From Candidatus Thalassarchaeum sp. (GTDB lineage Archaea > Thermoplasmatota > Poseidoniia > Poseidoniales > Thalassarchaeaceae), in assembly GCA_022449945.1 (NCBI GenBank), contig JAKURM010000004.1:1-51727 (forward strand): a DNA stretch of 51,727 nt, read 5' to 3'. The position numbers and the translations under genes were made by a program. The first letter of the stretch is position 1; each line of letters begins with the position of its first letter. Under the pieces are notes generated by a model. It saw only the letters and a program-made list of their open reading frames with translations, did not search any database and had not been told where the DNA came from. Below, one piece after another: positions 38,760-47,966 of this stretch.

Positions 38760-38811
38760 GGCTATCCCAACATCTCGTGTAACATGATACCTTCGCAGGT
38801 GTCATAAACAC

Positions 38812-40062
38812 GTGCCAAGAACGAGAATCATGGCAAGTGAGTCTGGAGAGGACATCAAAGAAGACATTTCTCCTATGTCCGACAGTGCAAAAGAAGATAC
38901 CTTAGATAGGCTATCTAAGGATTTTGATGATCTCTCAGAGCATGCACAGCAACTACTTACTGAGAAGCTATTTCTTGAGAATGAGTTTGCCCAGTTGAAG
39001 AAGCGTGCGAACCGTCTCGATGAAGAATTACGAAACATCAAGACACCCCCGCTAGTAGTTGGATACATTCAGGATATAATTGACGAACAAGCGATCGTTC
39101 GAAGCTCCAATGGAACCGTATTCTTGGTTTCAGTCAACCGTAGACTCGATATCTCAGAGATGAAACCCGGGACTAGAGTCGCTCTCAACCAAGATACCTT
39201 GTCTGTAGTCGAGGCTCTATCTGATTCATGGGACCCCCTCGTTAGCAGTGCAGAAATTATCGAAAGTCCAACGATTGACTACGAATCAATTGGCGGCCTA
39301 GACGAACAGATTAGGGAGATTAGGGAGGCCGTAGAACTGCCCTTTGAAAAACCCGAAGCGTTCATTGAATTGGGAATAGAACCACCCAAGGGTGTATTGC
39401 TCACAGGTCCACCTGGAACTGGAAAGACAATGCTTGCCAAGGCCGTGGCAAACTCGACTAAGGCTACATTCCTCGGCCTTGTTGGTGCCGAGCTGGCTCA
39501 GAAGTACATCGGAGAGGGAGGCAGAATGGTCAGAGAGCTATTCGATCTGGCCAAACAGAAGGCTCCGTCAATAATCTTCATAGACGAATTGGACTCCATA
39601 GGATCCAAACGTCTCGATACGGCAACATCTGGAGACAGAGAGGTCCAGAGAACGCTTATGCAGCTTCTTTCAGAAATGGACGGGTTCGAGACTCTAGACG
39701 ACGTGAAGATAATCGCTGCTACAAACAGACCAGAGTTACTGGATGCGGCTCTGTTGCGACCAGGCCGTTTTGACAGGATAATCGACATTCCTCTGCCTGA
39801 CGTTGACGCGAGGGAGACAATATTTGGGGTTCACACGAAATCTATGCCTATTGACAAGAAGGTTGGATTGAGGTATCTTTCTAACATTTCGGAAGGATTC
39901 AGTGGTGCCGAAATCAAGTCGTCTGTGGTTGAGGCTGGGATAAATGCAATCTCAGACGGACGAAAGAAAGTATCAAAATCTGATTTCACAGATGCAATCA
40001 AAAAGGTTGAGAATAAGAGAAAGGACTCTGCAAACAGCTCCGCCGAGGGACTGTACCGTTAA
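38812..40062 (+). CDS. pan: Proteasome-activating nucleotidase (PAN AAA ATPase)
   Basis: IGGLDEQIREIREAVELPFEKPE..GVLLTGPPGTGKTMLAKAVA..IIFIDELDSIG; C-terminal LYR = HbYX motif. Confidence 0.94.
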   Translation: MPRTRIMASESGEDIKEDISPMSDSAKEDTLDRLSKDFDDLSEHAQQLLTEKLFLENEFAQLKKRANRLDEELRNIKTPPLVVGYIQDIIDEQAIVRSSNGTVFLVSVNRRLDISEMKPGTRVALNQDTLSVVEALSDSWDPLVSSAEIIESPTIDYESIGGLDEQIREIREAVELPFEKPEAFIELGIEPPKGVLLTGPPGTGKTMLAKAVANSTKATFLGLVGAELAQKYIGEGGRMVRELFDLAKQKAPSIIFIDELDSIGSKRLDTATSGDREVQRTLMQLLSEMDGFETLDDVKIIAATNRPELLDAALLRPGRFDRIIDIPLPDVDARETIFGVHTKSMPIDKKVGLRYLSNISEGFSGAEIKSSVVEAGINAISDGRKKVSKSDFTDAIKKVENKRKDSANSSAEGLYR

Positions 40063-40097
40063 GCAAATCTCTTCATTGGGTCTGCCTTCCAAGGCAT

Positions 40098-41138
40098 GTG
40101 TCTCAACCACTGGTGGAATGCGTTCCAAACTTTAGCGAAGGCCGAGACAAGTCAGTTATAGGCAGAATAACGGCCCCAATAGAGGCTATTCCAGGAGTCA
40201 CACTACTGGATGTTGACATGGGCGCCGACTTCAACAGGACCGTGGTCACGATGGTGGGCAATCCTGATGACGTCCTCAAAGCAGCCATTGAGTGCACCAT
40301 AGTGGCTTCAGAGCTCATTGACATGAGGGGCCACACCGGTGAGCACGCCAGGATGGGTGCTGTTGATGTTGTCCCATTCATTCCTATCAACGGTGTATCT
40401 ATCGAGGAATGCGCCAGCCTCTCTGAAATTTATGCAGAGACGGTTTCGCAAAAACTCGACCTTCCAGTATATCTCTATGCGGAGGCTGCTAGGAGTGAGC
40501 AGAGGGTGAGGCTACCAGACATCAGGAGAGGCGAGTACGAAGGACTGCAGGAAAAGATGCAATCCGAGATTTGGGCTCCAGATTACGGGCCAAGAGAATT
40601 CAACCCAAAGCTTGGTGCTACGGCTACCGGAGCTAGGCAGATTCTAATCGCATACAATGTGAATCTGAACTCAGATGACAAAACCAAGGCCAATTCGATC
40701 GCATCTATGATTCGAACAAGCGGCTCCTTGGTTAAGGACGTAAACGGGGAGAAAATAATCGGGGAGGACGGTAAACCTCTAAGGAATCCTGGTAAATTTA
40801 AGGCTCTCCAGGCTGCCGGTTGGATGTACGATGATTCTACTGCCCAGGTGTCGATGAATCTCCTTGATCACAAGGTCACAGGATTGCATCATGTCACTGA
40901 GGCAATCCGCGAAGAGTCCCAGAAAATTGGCTTAAACGTGGTTGCGGGGGAGCTGGTAGGACTAGTCCCCCTAGAAGCCATGATTTCAGCAGGTAGGAAT
41001 TATCACAAAGAACCCGATTCTGCTGACGAATCGTCACTAGTCGATGCAGCAATAAAGGGCCTCATGCTCGATATTTTAGGTGAATTTAATCCCGAATCAA
41101 GTATCATTGAATGGGCCATTCGTGAGGCGTTGGGATGA
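40098..41138 (+). CDS. ftcD: Glutamate formiminotransferase
   Basis: LVECVPNFSEGRD..HTGEHARMGAVDVVPFIP..RRGEYEGLQEKM; GTG start. Confidence 0.94.
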   Translation: MSQPLVECVPNFSEGRDKSVIGRITAPIEAIPGVTLLDVDMGADFNRTVVTMVGNPDDVLKAAIECTIVASELIDMRGHTGEHARMGAVDVVPFIPINGVSIEECASLSEIYAETVSQKLDLPVYLYAEAARSEQRVRLPDIRRGEYEGLQEKMQSEIWAPDYGPREFNPKLGATATGARQILIAYNVNLNSDDKTKANSIASMIRTSGSLVKDVNGEKIIGEDGKPLRNPGKFKALQAAGWMYDDSTAQVSMNLLDHKVTGLHHVTEAIREESQKIGLNVVAGELVGLVPLEAMISAGRNYHKEPDSADESSLVDAAIKGLMLDILGEFNPESSIIEWAIREALG

Positions 41139-41758
41139 ACGAGGGATACGAGGAAGTACTCAGATCAATAGCATCCTCCGATCCTACTCCTGGAGGTGGT
41201 TCGGTCGCAGCATTATCCCTTGCTCACGCACAATCACTGACCATCATGGTAGCTAGACTTACGGAGGGCAAGGAGAAGTGGGCAGATGGGCACGAGTTGG
41301 CGGAGGCAATAATCTCGAAATGGGATCCTAAAATGGAAGTTGCCATTGGGCTGGCAGAGAAGGATGCACATGCATTTGACCAAGTAATGGGGGCCTATCG
41401 TCTCCCAAAGAGCGACGAAAAAGAGAAGGAATTCAGGAATTCGTCTATCAGAGAAGCAACAATTGGGGCTGCTGAAGCACCCCTGGAAACAGCGACAGAA
41501 GCATTGGATCTCCTATCCGACATTGAGTCATTCAGCCATTCATGCAACTCAAATGCATTGACTGACCTTGCCTCAGCGGCGGAACTATCGAGTTCAGCGG
41601 TAAAAATTGCATCGATGAATGTTAGAATTAATCTGGATTTCATTGAGGGAGAGGATGTCGATGAACTCTCGACGAGATTGGATGCCGTAGTGGGGCAATC
41701 TTCCTCATCACTAGTGAGGATTAGAACCAAAGTTTCCGAGAGGCTTGGTTGGAAATGA
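41135..41758 (+). CDS. fchA: Formimidoyltetrahydrofolate cyclodeaminase
   Basis: ASSDPTPGGGSVAALSLAHAQSLTIMVARLT; coupled to ftcD. Confidence 0.9.
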   Translation: MNEGYEEVLRSIASSDPTPGGGSVAALSLAHAQSLTIMVARLTEGKEKWADGHELAEAIISKWDPKMEVAIGLAEKDAHAFDQVMGAYRLPKSDEKEKEFRNSSIREATIGAAEAPLETATEALDLLSDIESFSHSCNSNALTDLASAAELSSSAVKIASMNVRINLDFIEGEDVDELSTRLDAVVGQSSSSLVRIRTKVSERLGWK

Positions 41759-43770
41759 AACTAGACAGAGACTCCTTCAACGGTATTCCAGATACTCTTC
41801 CACCACACAAGACCATAGATCCCGCAGTCCCCCATGCCCCCCCAAGGCCCCAAGTTTTGGATGAAAGAGGCAGGGTGCTGTCTATTGAAAACGCTTTGAG
41901 GTACTTCCCAGAAGATTGGCACGAGACTCTCGCCAAGGAGTTCCTGGATGAGCTGGACCAGCATGGCCACATATACATGCATAGGTTCAGGCCAGACTAC
42001 GAAATGCATGCCAGGCCAATCTCGGATTACGATGCCCACTCTAAGTCCGCAGCAGCAATAATGCTGATGATTCAGAACAACCTAGATCCCAATGTCGCCC
42101 AGTTTCCACACGAATTGATTACCTACGGGGCCAATGGGGCCGTTTTCCAGAACTGGGCGCAGTACCTGCTTACCATGGAGTATCTCTGCAAGATTAGGGA
42201 AGATCAGACATTAGTAATATACTCCGGCCATCCATTGGGAATTTTCCCCTCTAGCCAAGAATCTCCGATGGTAGTAGTCACGAATGGAATGGTCATCCCA
42301 AACTACTCTTCTAAATTGGACTATGAGAGGATGAACGCCTTGGGGGTTTCTCAGTACGGACAGATGACGGCCGGATCGTACATGTACATAGGCCCTCAGG
42401 GAATCGTACACGGAACAACCATCACGATACTAAACGCTGCTAGAAAGTACCTCGGAAAAACCTCTGAAGAAGGGCTAGGGGGCGTGCTATACGTCACATC
42501 TGGTCTTGGTGGGATGTCCGGGGCCCAGGCTAAGGCTACGGTAATTGCGGGTGCAGTGTGCATAATCGCCGAAGTCGATCCATCCCCAGCAAGAAAGAGG
42601 CATTCACAGGGTTGGCTAACAGAGCTTCACGAAGACATTGAGAAATTAGTAGATCGTGCTGAGCAGGCCATTTTCAGAAAGGAGGCAGTCTCTCTTGGAT
42701 ATGTGGGCAACATCGTAGAACTCCTGGAGTACCTTGTGGAGAGGGGCACCCATGTCGATCTAGCTAGCGATCAGACCAGCCTACACAATCCATGGCTAGG
42801 AGGATACATTCCAGTCGGCCTGACACTTGAAGAGAGTACAGAACTGCTGATGGAAGACCCTGCCAAATTCAAGGAATCAGTCAAATTTTCATTAAGGAGG
42901 CATGTAGCAGCAATCAATTCTCTTTGCTCCAAAGGGACCCGTTTCTGGGATTACGGAAACGCCTTCCTGCTCGAGTCAAGCAGAGCAGGAGCGGACATCA
43001 AAAAAGAGGACGGTTCCTTTCTCTACCCTTCCTACGTGGAAGACATAATGGGGCCAATGTGCTTCGATTATGGCTTCGGACCGTTCAGATGGGTCTGCAC
43101 CTCCGGCGAGGAGAGCGATCTGAGAAAGACGGACCAGATCGCAAAGGATGTCCTAGAGCAATTATCCTATGGTTGTCCGGATGAAATTCGAACTCAGTAC
43201 ATAGACAACATAAGATGGATTACTGAGGCAGAGAAGCATGGCCTGGTGGTTGGTAGCAAGGCCAGAATCCTATATGCGGATGAAGTGGGAAGGAGGGCCA
43301 TTGCGAGGGAATTCAACAAGGCAATCTCGGATGGCACTGTCACCGCTCCAATTGTTCTTGGTCGCGATCATCACGACGTAAGCGGTACTGACAGCCCATA
43401 TAGGGAGACTGCGAACATATACGACGGATCTATGTTCACCGCAGACATGTCAGTACAGAACTTCGTAGGGGACTCGTTCAGAGGGGCAACATGGGTCAGC
43501 CTGCACAACGGGGGAGGCGTTGGCTGGGGAGAGGCCATAAACGGTGGATTTGGACTTGTTATCGATGGTTCAGAACAATCTCAAGAGAATATCGACTCTA
43601 TGATCTCATGGGATGTGAATAACGGCCTTGCTAGGAGGTCATGGGCGAGGAATCCAGCTGCAAGATTCGCCATCTCCAGGGCCATGGAATCCGATGATAG
43701 GATTGACGTCACTATGCCCAATATCGTGGACGAAAGAGTGCTAAGGGACTTGTTCGAAGGTACTCGATGA
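41755..43770 (+). CDS. hutU: Urocanate hydratase
   Basis: TYGANGAVFQNWAQY..YSGHPLGIFPS..TSGLGGMSGAQAKAT; ATGA overlap with fchA. Confidence 0.96.
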   Translation: MKLDRDSFNGIPDTLPPHKTIDPAVPHAPPRPQVLDERGRVLSIENALRYFPEDWHETLAKEFLDELDQHGHIYMHRFRPDYEMHARPISDYDAHSKSAAAIMLMIQNNLDPNVAQFPHELITYGANGAVFQNWAQYLLTMEYLCKIREDQTLVIYSGHPLGIFPSSQESPMVVVTNGMVIPNYSSKLDYERMNALGVSQYGQMTAGSYMYIGPQGIVHGTTITILNAARKYLGKTSEEGLGGVLYVTSGLGGMSGAQAKATVIAGAVCIIAEVDPSPARKRHSQGWLTELHEDIEKLVDRAEQAIFRKEAVSLGYVGNIVELLEYLVERGTHVDLASDQTSLHNPWLGGYIPVGLTLEESTELLMEDPAKFKESVKFSLRRHVAAINSLCSKGTRFWDYGNAFLLESSRAGADIKKEDGSFLYPSYVEDIMGPMCFDYGFGPFRWVCTSGEESDLRKTDQIAKDVLEQLSYGCPDEIRTQYIDNIRWITEAEKHGLVVGSKARILYADEVGRRAIAREFNKAISDGTVTAPIVLGRDHHDVSGTDSPYRETANIYDGSMFTADMSVQNFVGDSFRGATWVSLHNGGGVGWGEAINGGFGLVIDGSEQSQENIDSMISWDVNNGLARRSWARNPAARFAISRAMESDDRIDVTMPNIVDERVLRDLFEGTR

Positions 43771-43801
43771 CTCTATTTGGGAATCACGGTTCGATACACC
43801 T

Positions 43802-45325
43802 ATGGTTGATATCCTGATAGATGGGTGCTCCTTGACTCTGGAGCAGGCTATGTCGTTAGCTTCTGGCCAATCCACTGCTTCTCTATCAATAGAATCAAGG
43901 GAAAAGATGTGCGAATCACGAGCTGCAGTAGAGGATATAGTCCGTTCTGGAGACACTGTATACGGGATAAATACAGGTTTCGGGGCAATGTCATCGGTTA
44001 GAATACAAGACGACGAAATAGAGGCTCTTCAGGCAAATCTGGTCAGAAGCCATGCCTGTGGCGTAGGAGAGAGAATGGAGCCAGAGCACGTACTCCTAAT
44101 GATGGTTTTCAGGGCCAATTCAATCGCGAAGGGTATCTCCGGCTCGAGACCCGAGGTCGTCGATCTGATCCTCTCGATGGTTAACTCGAGGATATCGCCC
44201 GAAGTACCACGAATCGGGTCTCTCGGAGCATCTGGAGATCTAGCTCCTCTCTCTCACATGGCATTGTCAATGATGGGGGAGGGAAAATGCTCAGTCTACG
44301 AAAACGGCTTATGGGAAAGTCGAGATAGCATGGATGCCCTTTCAGATGCTGGCTTGGAACCGATAAAACTCCTTGCGAAGGAAGGACTCTCACTGATCAA
44401 CGGGACAAGCCAGATGTGTGCATTTCTTGCTGTAACAGTATTAAACATGGAGACTCTTGCCTTCGCTGCTGATGCTTCATTGGCTTGCTCATTGGAGGCC
44501 ATTCGGGGATCCCAAAAGCCATTTGACCCTAGAATACAGGCATCTCGACCGCAATTCGGGCAAGCTGTCTCCGCTGCTAGGATTCTGGAACTTCTTTCTG
44601 ATTCCGAGATTTCGACTTCCGATGGGGATTACGACAGGGTACAGGACGCATACTGTTTCAGGGGCGCCCCTCAAGTCCCTGGCCCCGTTATCGATCTACT
44701 ACGAGCAACGAGGAGGATGCTGGAAATTGAGATCAACAGTGCTACTGACAACCCCCTAGTATTCGTGGAAGGGGACGATGCCGAAATTATCAGCGGAGGA
44801 AATTTCCATGGACAAAATCTGGCCCTTGCCAGTGATGCGATAGCCATTGCATGTCACGAACTAGCCGCAATCTCAGAGAGAAGGATAAACCAGCTCTTGG
44901 ATCCAAAGTGGAGCGGCCAGAAAGCCTTCCTCGCCACCAAAGAGGGACTTGAGAGCGGACTGATGATAATTCAGTACGTTGCTGCCTCGATAATTTCAGA
45001 ATTGCACTTACTAGCAAACCCTGCTACTACGAGCAACACTCCAGTCAGCATGGGCAAGGAGGACCACGCATCGATGGGATCGACGGGCTGCCACAGGGCC
45101 CTTCGGTCAACTATGCTTCTTTCCCAGGCCATAGCAAACGAGATGGTTTGCTCCTCAGAGGCCTTGGATGGAATCGATGAAAAGGCCGGAGAGGGAGTCT
45201 CGAAGATTCACAAATGGGTCAGGACAATAGTCTCTCCGTTAGATGGTGATAGAACAATGACGGATGAGTGCGAGGCTTTGTCGCGAGCAATAGTAGGAGG
45301 GCACCTCTCCAGCTTATTCGGGTGA
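43802..45325 (+). CDS. hutH: Histidine ammonia-lyase
   Basis: GINTGFGAMSSVRI; GSLGASGDLAPLSHMAL (ASG MIO triad); SMGKEDHASMGS. Confidence 0.97.
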   Translation: MVDILIDGCSLTLEQAMSLASGQSTASLSIESREKMCESRAAVEDIVRSGDTVYGINTGFGAMSSVRIQDDEIEALQANLVRSHACGVGERMEPEHVLLMMVFRANSIAKGISGSRPEVVDLILSMVNSRISPEVPRIGSLGASGDLAPLSHMALSMMGEGKCSVYENGLWESRDSMDALSDAGLEPIKLLAKEGLSLINGTSQMCAFLAVTVLNMETLAFAADASLACSLEAIRGSQKPFDPRIQASRPQFGQAVSAARILELLSDSEISTSDGDYDRVQDAYCFRGAPQVPGPVIDLLRATRRMLEIEINSATDNPLVFVEGDDAEIISGGNFHGQNLALASDAIAIACHELAAISERRINQLLDPKWSGQKAFLATKEGLESGLMIIQYVAASIISELHLLANPATTSNTPVSMGKEDHASMGSTGCHRALRSTMLLSQAIANEMVCSSEALDGIDEKAGEGVSKIHKWVRTIVSPLDGDRTMTDECEALSRAIVGGHLSSLFG

Positions 45326-45329
45326 TAAA

Positions 45330-46052
45330 TTGCAGGAAAAATTGCACATGACAAGGCATCCGGGAACTAATCCCCCGCCATTCGACACGAAAGTTGCAGA
45401 GACAAAGGAAAGCTACTTGCTACTTGACCAGACTTACTGCTACCCCAGAGGTGGTGGACAACCGGGGGATACGGGAACGATCATTTCTGGCGGCACTCCT
45501 GTTTCTACTCTTCACGAGGTCCTGCCGGGTGAAATGATACTACACCCTGTAGATGACGTTGGAGACTTCTCAATAGGCCAGGAGATAACTTGCGAAATTG
45601 ACGTTAAGAGGAGGAACGGACATACTCTGATGCACACGTCACAGCATATCTTCTCAGCTCTAGCAGAGGATATCTGGGGCGCTGAGACAGTCGGGAACCA
45701 GATAGGGGCCGAACAATCCAGGGTCGATTTGTTGTTCGACAACAAAGAAGTGTTCGACCCAGACGTCCTCGTCGATGCCGTTAACTCAGTAATCGGGTCA
45801 AACGTTGATGTGAACGTTCACGAGTGGGACAGGGGGAGAATCATGGAACACAAGCAGATGAGGCACACCAAATTCATGCACAGGATTCCAGAAACCATTA
45901 CTCACCTTAGGGTGGTAGAGGTGGAGGACGTGGACTTATGCCCCTGCGCCGGAACACATGCATCAAATACCTCGCAGATCCCAACGGTCAGGTACATCGG
46001 AAAGAAGAACAAGGGAAAGGGCAGGTTGAGAGTTTCATACGAATTTGAATGA
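45330..46052 (+). CDS. AlaX-type alanyl-tRNA editing protein
   Basis: CYPRGGGQPGDTG; HTSQHIFSALAEDIWGAETVGNQIG (HxxxH); CPCAGTHASNTSQI. Start may be TTG 45330 or ATG 45348. Confidence 0.9.
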   Translation: MQEKLHMTRHPGTNPPPFDTKVAETKESYLLLDQTYCYPRGGGQPGDTGTIISGGTPVSTLHEVLPGEMILHPVDDVGDFSIGQEITCEIDVKRRNGHTLMHTSQHIFSALAEDIWGAETVGNQIGAEQSRVDLLFDNKEVFDPDVLVDAVNSVIGSNVDVNVHEWDRGRIMEHKQMRHTKFMHRIPETITHLRVVEVEDVDLCPCAGTHASNTSQIPTVRYIGKKNKGKGRLRVSYEFE

Positions 46053-46079
46053 CAATATGATTAGTATCACTTCTAATGG

Positions 46080-46152
46080 TGGGCTCGGCAGGAATTGAAC
46101 CTGCGATCTTCGCCATGTCAAGGCGACGTCATAACCCCTAGACCACGAGCCC
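46080..46152 (-). tRNA. tRNA-Val(GAC)
   Basis: Reverse strand GGGCTCGTGGTCTAGGGGTTATGACGTCGCCTTGACATGGCGAAGATCGCAGGTTCAATTCCTGCCGAGCCCA; anticodon GAC. Confidence 0.95.
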
Positions 46153-46196
46153 GGCTTTCATCGCAGTAAACATTCACACAAGAATGATTCTGAGGC

Positions 46197-46349
46197 TCAT
46201 GATACAATTTTTGATATTCTTCCATCACAATTATGATTTGAACACGATCCTGCAGCTCTAGTACGGCCATTGCTCATCTTGATTAGTTTCGGAGCAATGA
46301 TCACAACATATGTCTTGCACTTCATGCAGAATCCGTGTACATCACTCAT
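46197..46349 (-). CDS. 50-aa zinc-ribbon protein (DUF5679-like), not in ORF track
   Basis: MSDVHGFCMKCKTYVVIIAPKLIKMSNGRTRAAGSCSNHNCDGRISKIVS; two Cys pairs (CxxC, CxxxxC). Confidence 0.75.
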   Translation of the reverse strand: MSDVHGFCMKCKTYVVIIAPKLIKMSNGRTRAAGSCSNHNCDGRISKIVS

Positions 46350-46472
46350 AGTTATGCTAAATCATTTCAGACTTCAATATTTCATAACATGCAGGGTTAG
46401 ATTGGCGTTTTAGGTAAAAATTTGCAAAAACGATGTACTGAGGGTATATAGCGAGAAATCTATACAAATCAT

Positions 46473-46498
46473 TTTCTGATAATCATGGTTATCAGAAA
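46473..46498. repeat. Perfect inverted repeat TTTCTGATAA-TCATGG-TTATCAGAAA
   Basis: 10-bp perfect arms, 6-nt spacer, inside an AT-rich intergenic region. Confidence 0.8.
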
Positions 46499-46623
46499 CA
46501 AACACTGCGATATTTTGCTACATTTGCGAATATAGACATGGATTCTGGAGAGATCGGAATATATTGACAATTATTGAGAAACATATTAAGTTAAATTAAA
46601 ACTGTTATAATTTAATATTAGCA

Positions 46624-47916
46624 TTAATATGTTTTATTTTGATTTACAATAATGCCATCAATCAACGTCTTGCTAACTGGAGATGTACCTGGCGTCTGGC
46701 ACCAACTGTCTGCTGAACTAGACCATAGTATGTTTAGGTCCGCCCGTCTTCCTTCAGCAATTACACCTCTTACGCTATTATCGGGAAACATGGTTGATGC
46801 GGGGTTCCTAGTAGCTGCTGCAAGCGAAACAATCGGATCAATCCCCATTCTGTGCGAAAGCAAACTACCAATGAATGGTAATGATGTAATGGGGCAGTTT
46901 GGATTAAAGTCAGTTGCAATTGAAAATGGCCAATCTTCATCAATGCATTTGGAAATTGGCAGGTCAAGCTCTTTGCCTAAAATGTAAGGAGTTCCTGGTA
47001 GGAAGGTCTGAACTGTCCCCGATTCGGCTGCAGCGATTCTCGAATCTTCATTAGAGCAAGCCACATGATCCCCGCTCACTGAACCAAGTTCCGCTGCTAA
47101 CTCCAGACCCCCGCTATCGACAAACTCATCCACATGAAGCCTAGACCCAAGCCCTTCTGCCTTTGCAGCATTGACAATGTCCTCTGTTTCTTCGTTTGTG
47201 AACCAACCCTCTTCGCAGAAAACATCTACCCATTTTGCCAGGCCCAGCTCATTTACAACTGGGAGTTGTTCTGAAATCAGCTCTTCCATATATTCTCCCC
47301 GACTCTTCTCTCGAGGAAAATCATGAGCCCCCAGCCATGTGGGAACAATGTTGCACGGAGTTTCCCTATTGATCATTGATACGGACTCTAGAATCTTTAC
47401 TTCTGTTTCCAAGTCCAATCCATAGCCACTTTTTGCTTCCATGGATGTAGTTCCGTTTGTTATGAACGACTGGCATCTACTCAGTCCAGAGCTCACAATC
47501 CTTTCTTGGGGGGCTGATCTTGTGCTTAATACGGTCTTCCATATACCGCCCCCAATTTCTGCGATTTGCTGGTATGAATTTCCTGATTGCCGTAGTGCCA
47601 ATTCGTTTGCTCGGTCTCCCGCCCATACTAGGTGCGTGTGGGAATCCACGAAACCAGGTACAATCGCCATACCACCTACGTCGATAACACTCACATCTAC
47701 CGAGCTCTTCTTGGATGGATACCATGGGGCAAATTCAGTAATCAATTCAGTTGATTGCTCTATTCTCTCCACATATCCATCATTGATCAAAATGCCCATT
47801 CCTGGACTATGGACTATGGACTCTCGGTCATGCAAACGTTCTCCTGAAAGGGGAAATTCATCATCTCCCGTAGACATGTGAGCAACCTCTCCGCAGTTGT
47901 GAATCAGAGTTCGCAT
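46624..47916 (-). CDS. hutI: Imidazolonepropionase
   Basis: VPGFVDSHTHLVWAGDRANELALRQSGNSYQQIAEIGGGIWKTVLSTR..TTSMEAKSGYGLDLETEVK..ATDFNPNCPI. Confidence 0.96.
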   Translation of the reverse strand: MRTLIHNCGEVAHMSTGDDEFPLSGERLHDRESIVHSPGMGILINDGYVERIEQSTELITEFAPWYPSKKSSVDVSVIDVGGMAIVPGFVDSHTHLVWAGDRANELALRQSGNSYQQIAEIGGGIWKTVLSTRSAPQERIVSSGLSRCQSFITNGTTSMEAKSGYGLDLETEVKILESVSMINRETPCNIVPTWLGAHDFPREKSRGEYMEELISEQLPVVNELGLAKWVDVFCEEGWFTNEETEDIVNAAKAEGLGSRLHVDEFVDSGGLELAAELGSVSGDHVACSNEDSRIAAAESGTVQTFLPGTPYILGKELDLPISKCIDEDWPFSIATDFNPNCPITSLPFIGSLLSHRMGIDPIVSLAAATRNPASTMFPDNSVRGVIAEGRRADLNILWSSSADSWCQTPGTSPVSKTLIDGIIVNQNKTY

Positions 47917-47966
47917 GACTCCTGATACTCAGGACAGTTGAAAGAACTCGCGCTCTTCGGTGTTCT

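Noticed and set aside
46080-46623. tRNA-Val as an integrated-element attachment site
   Set aside because: No integrase and no direct repeat of the tRNA 3' end were seen; only the AT-rich anomaly remains.
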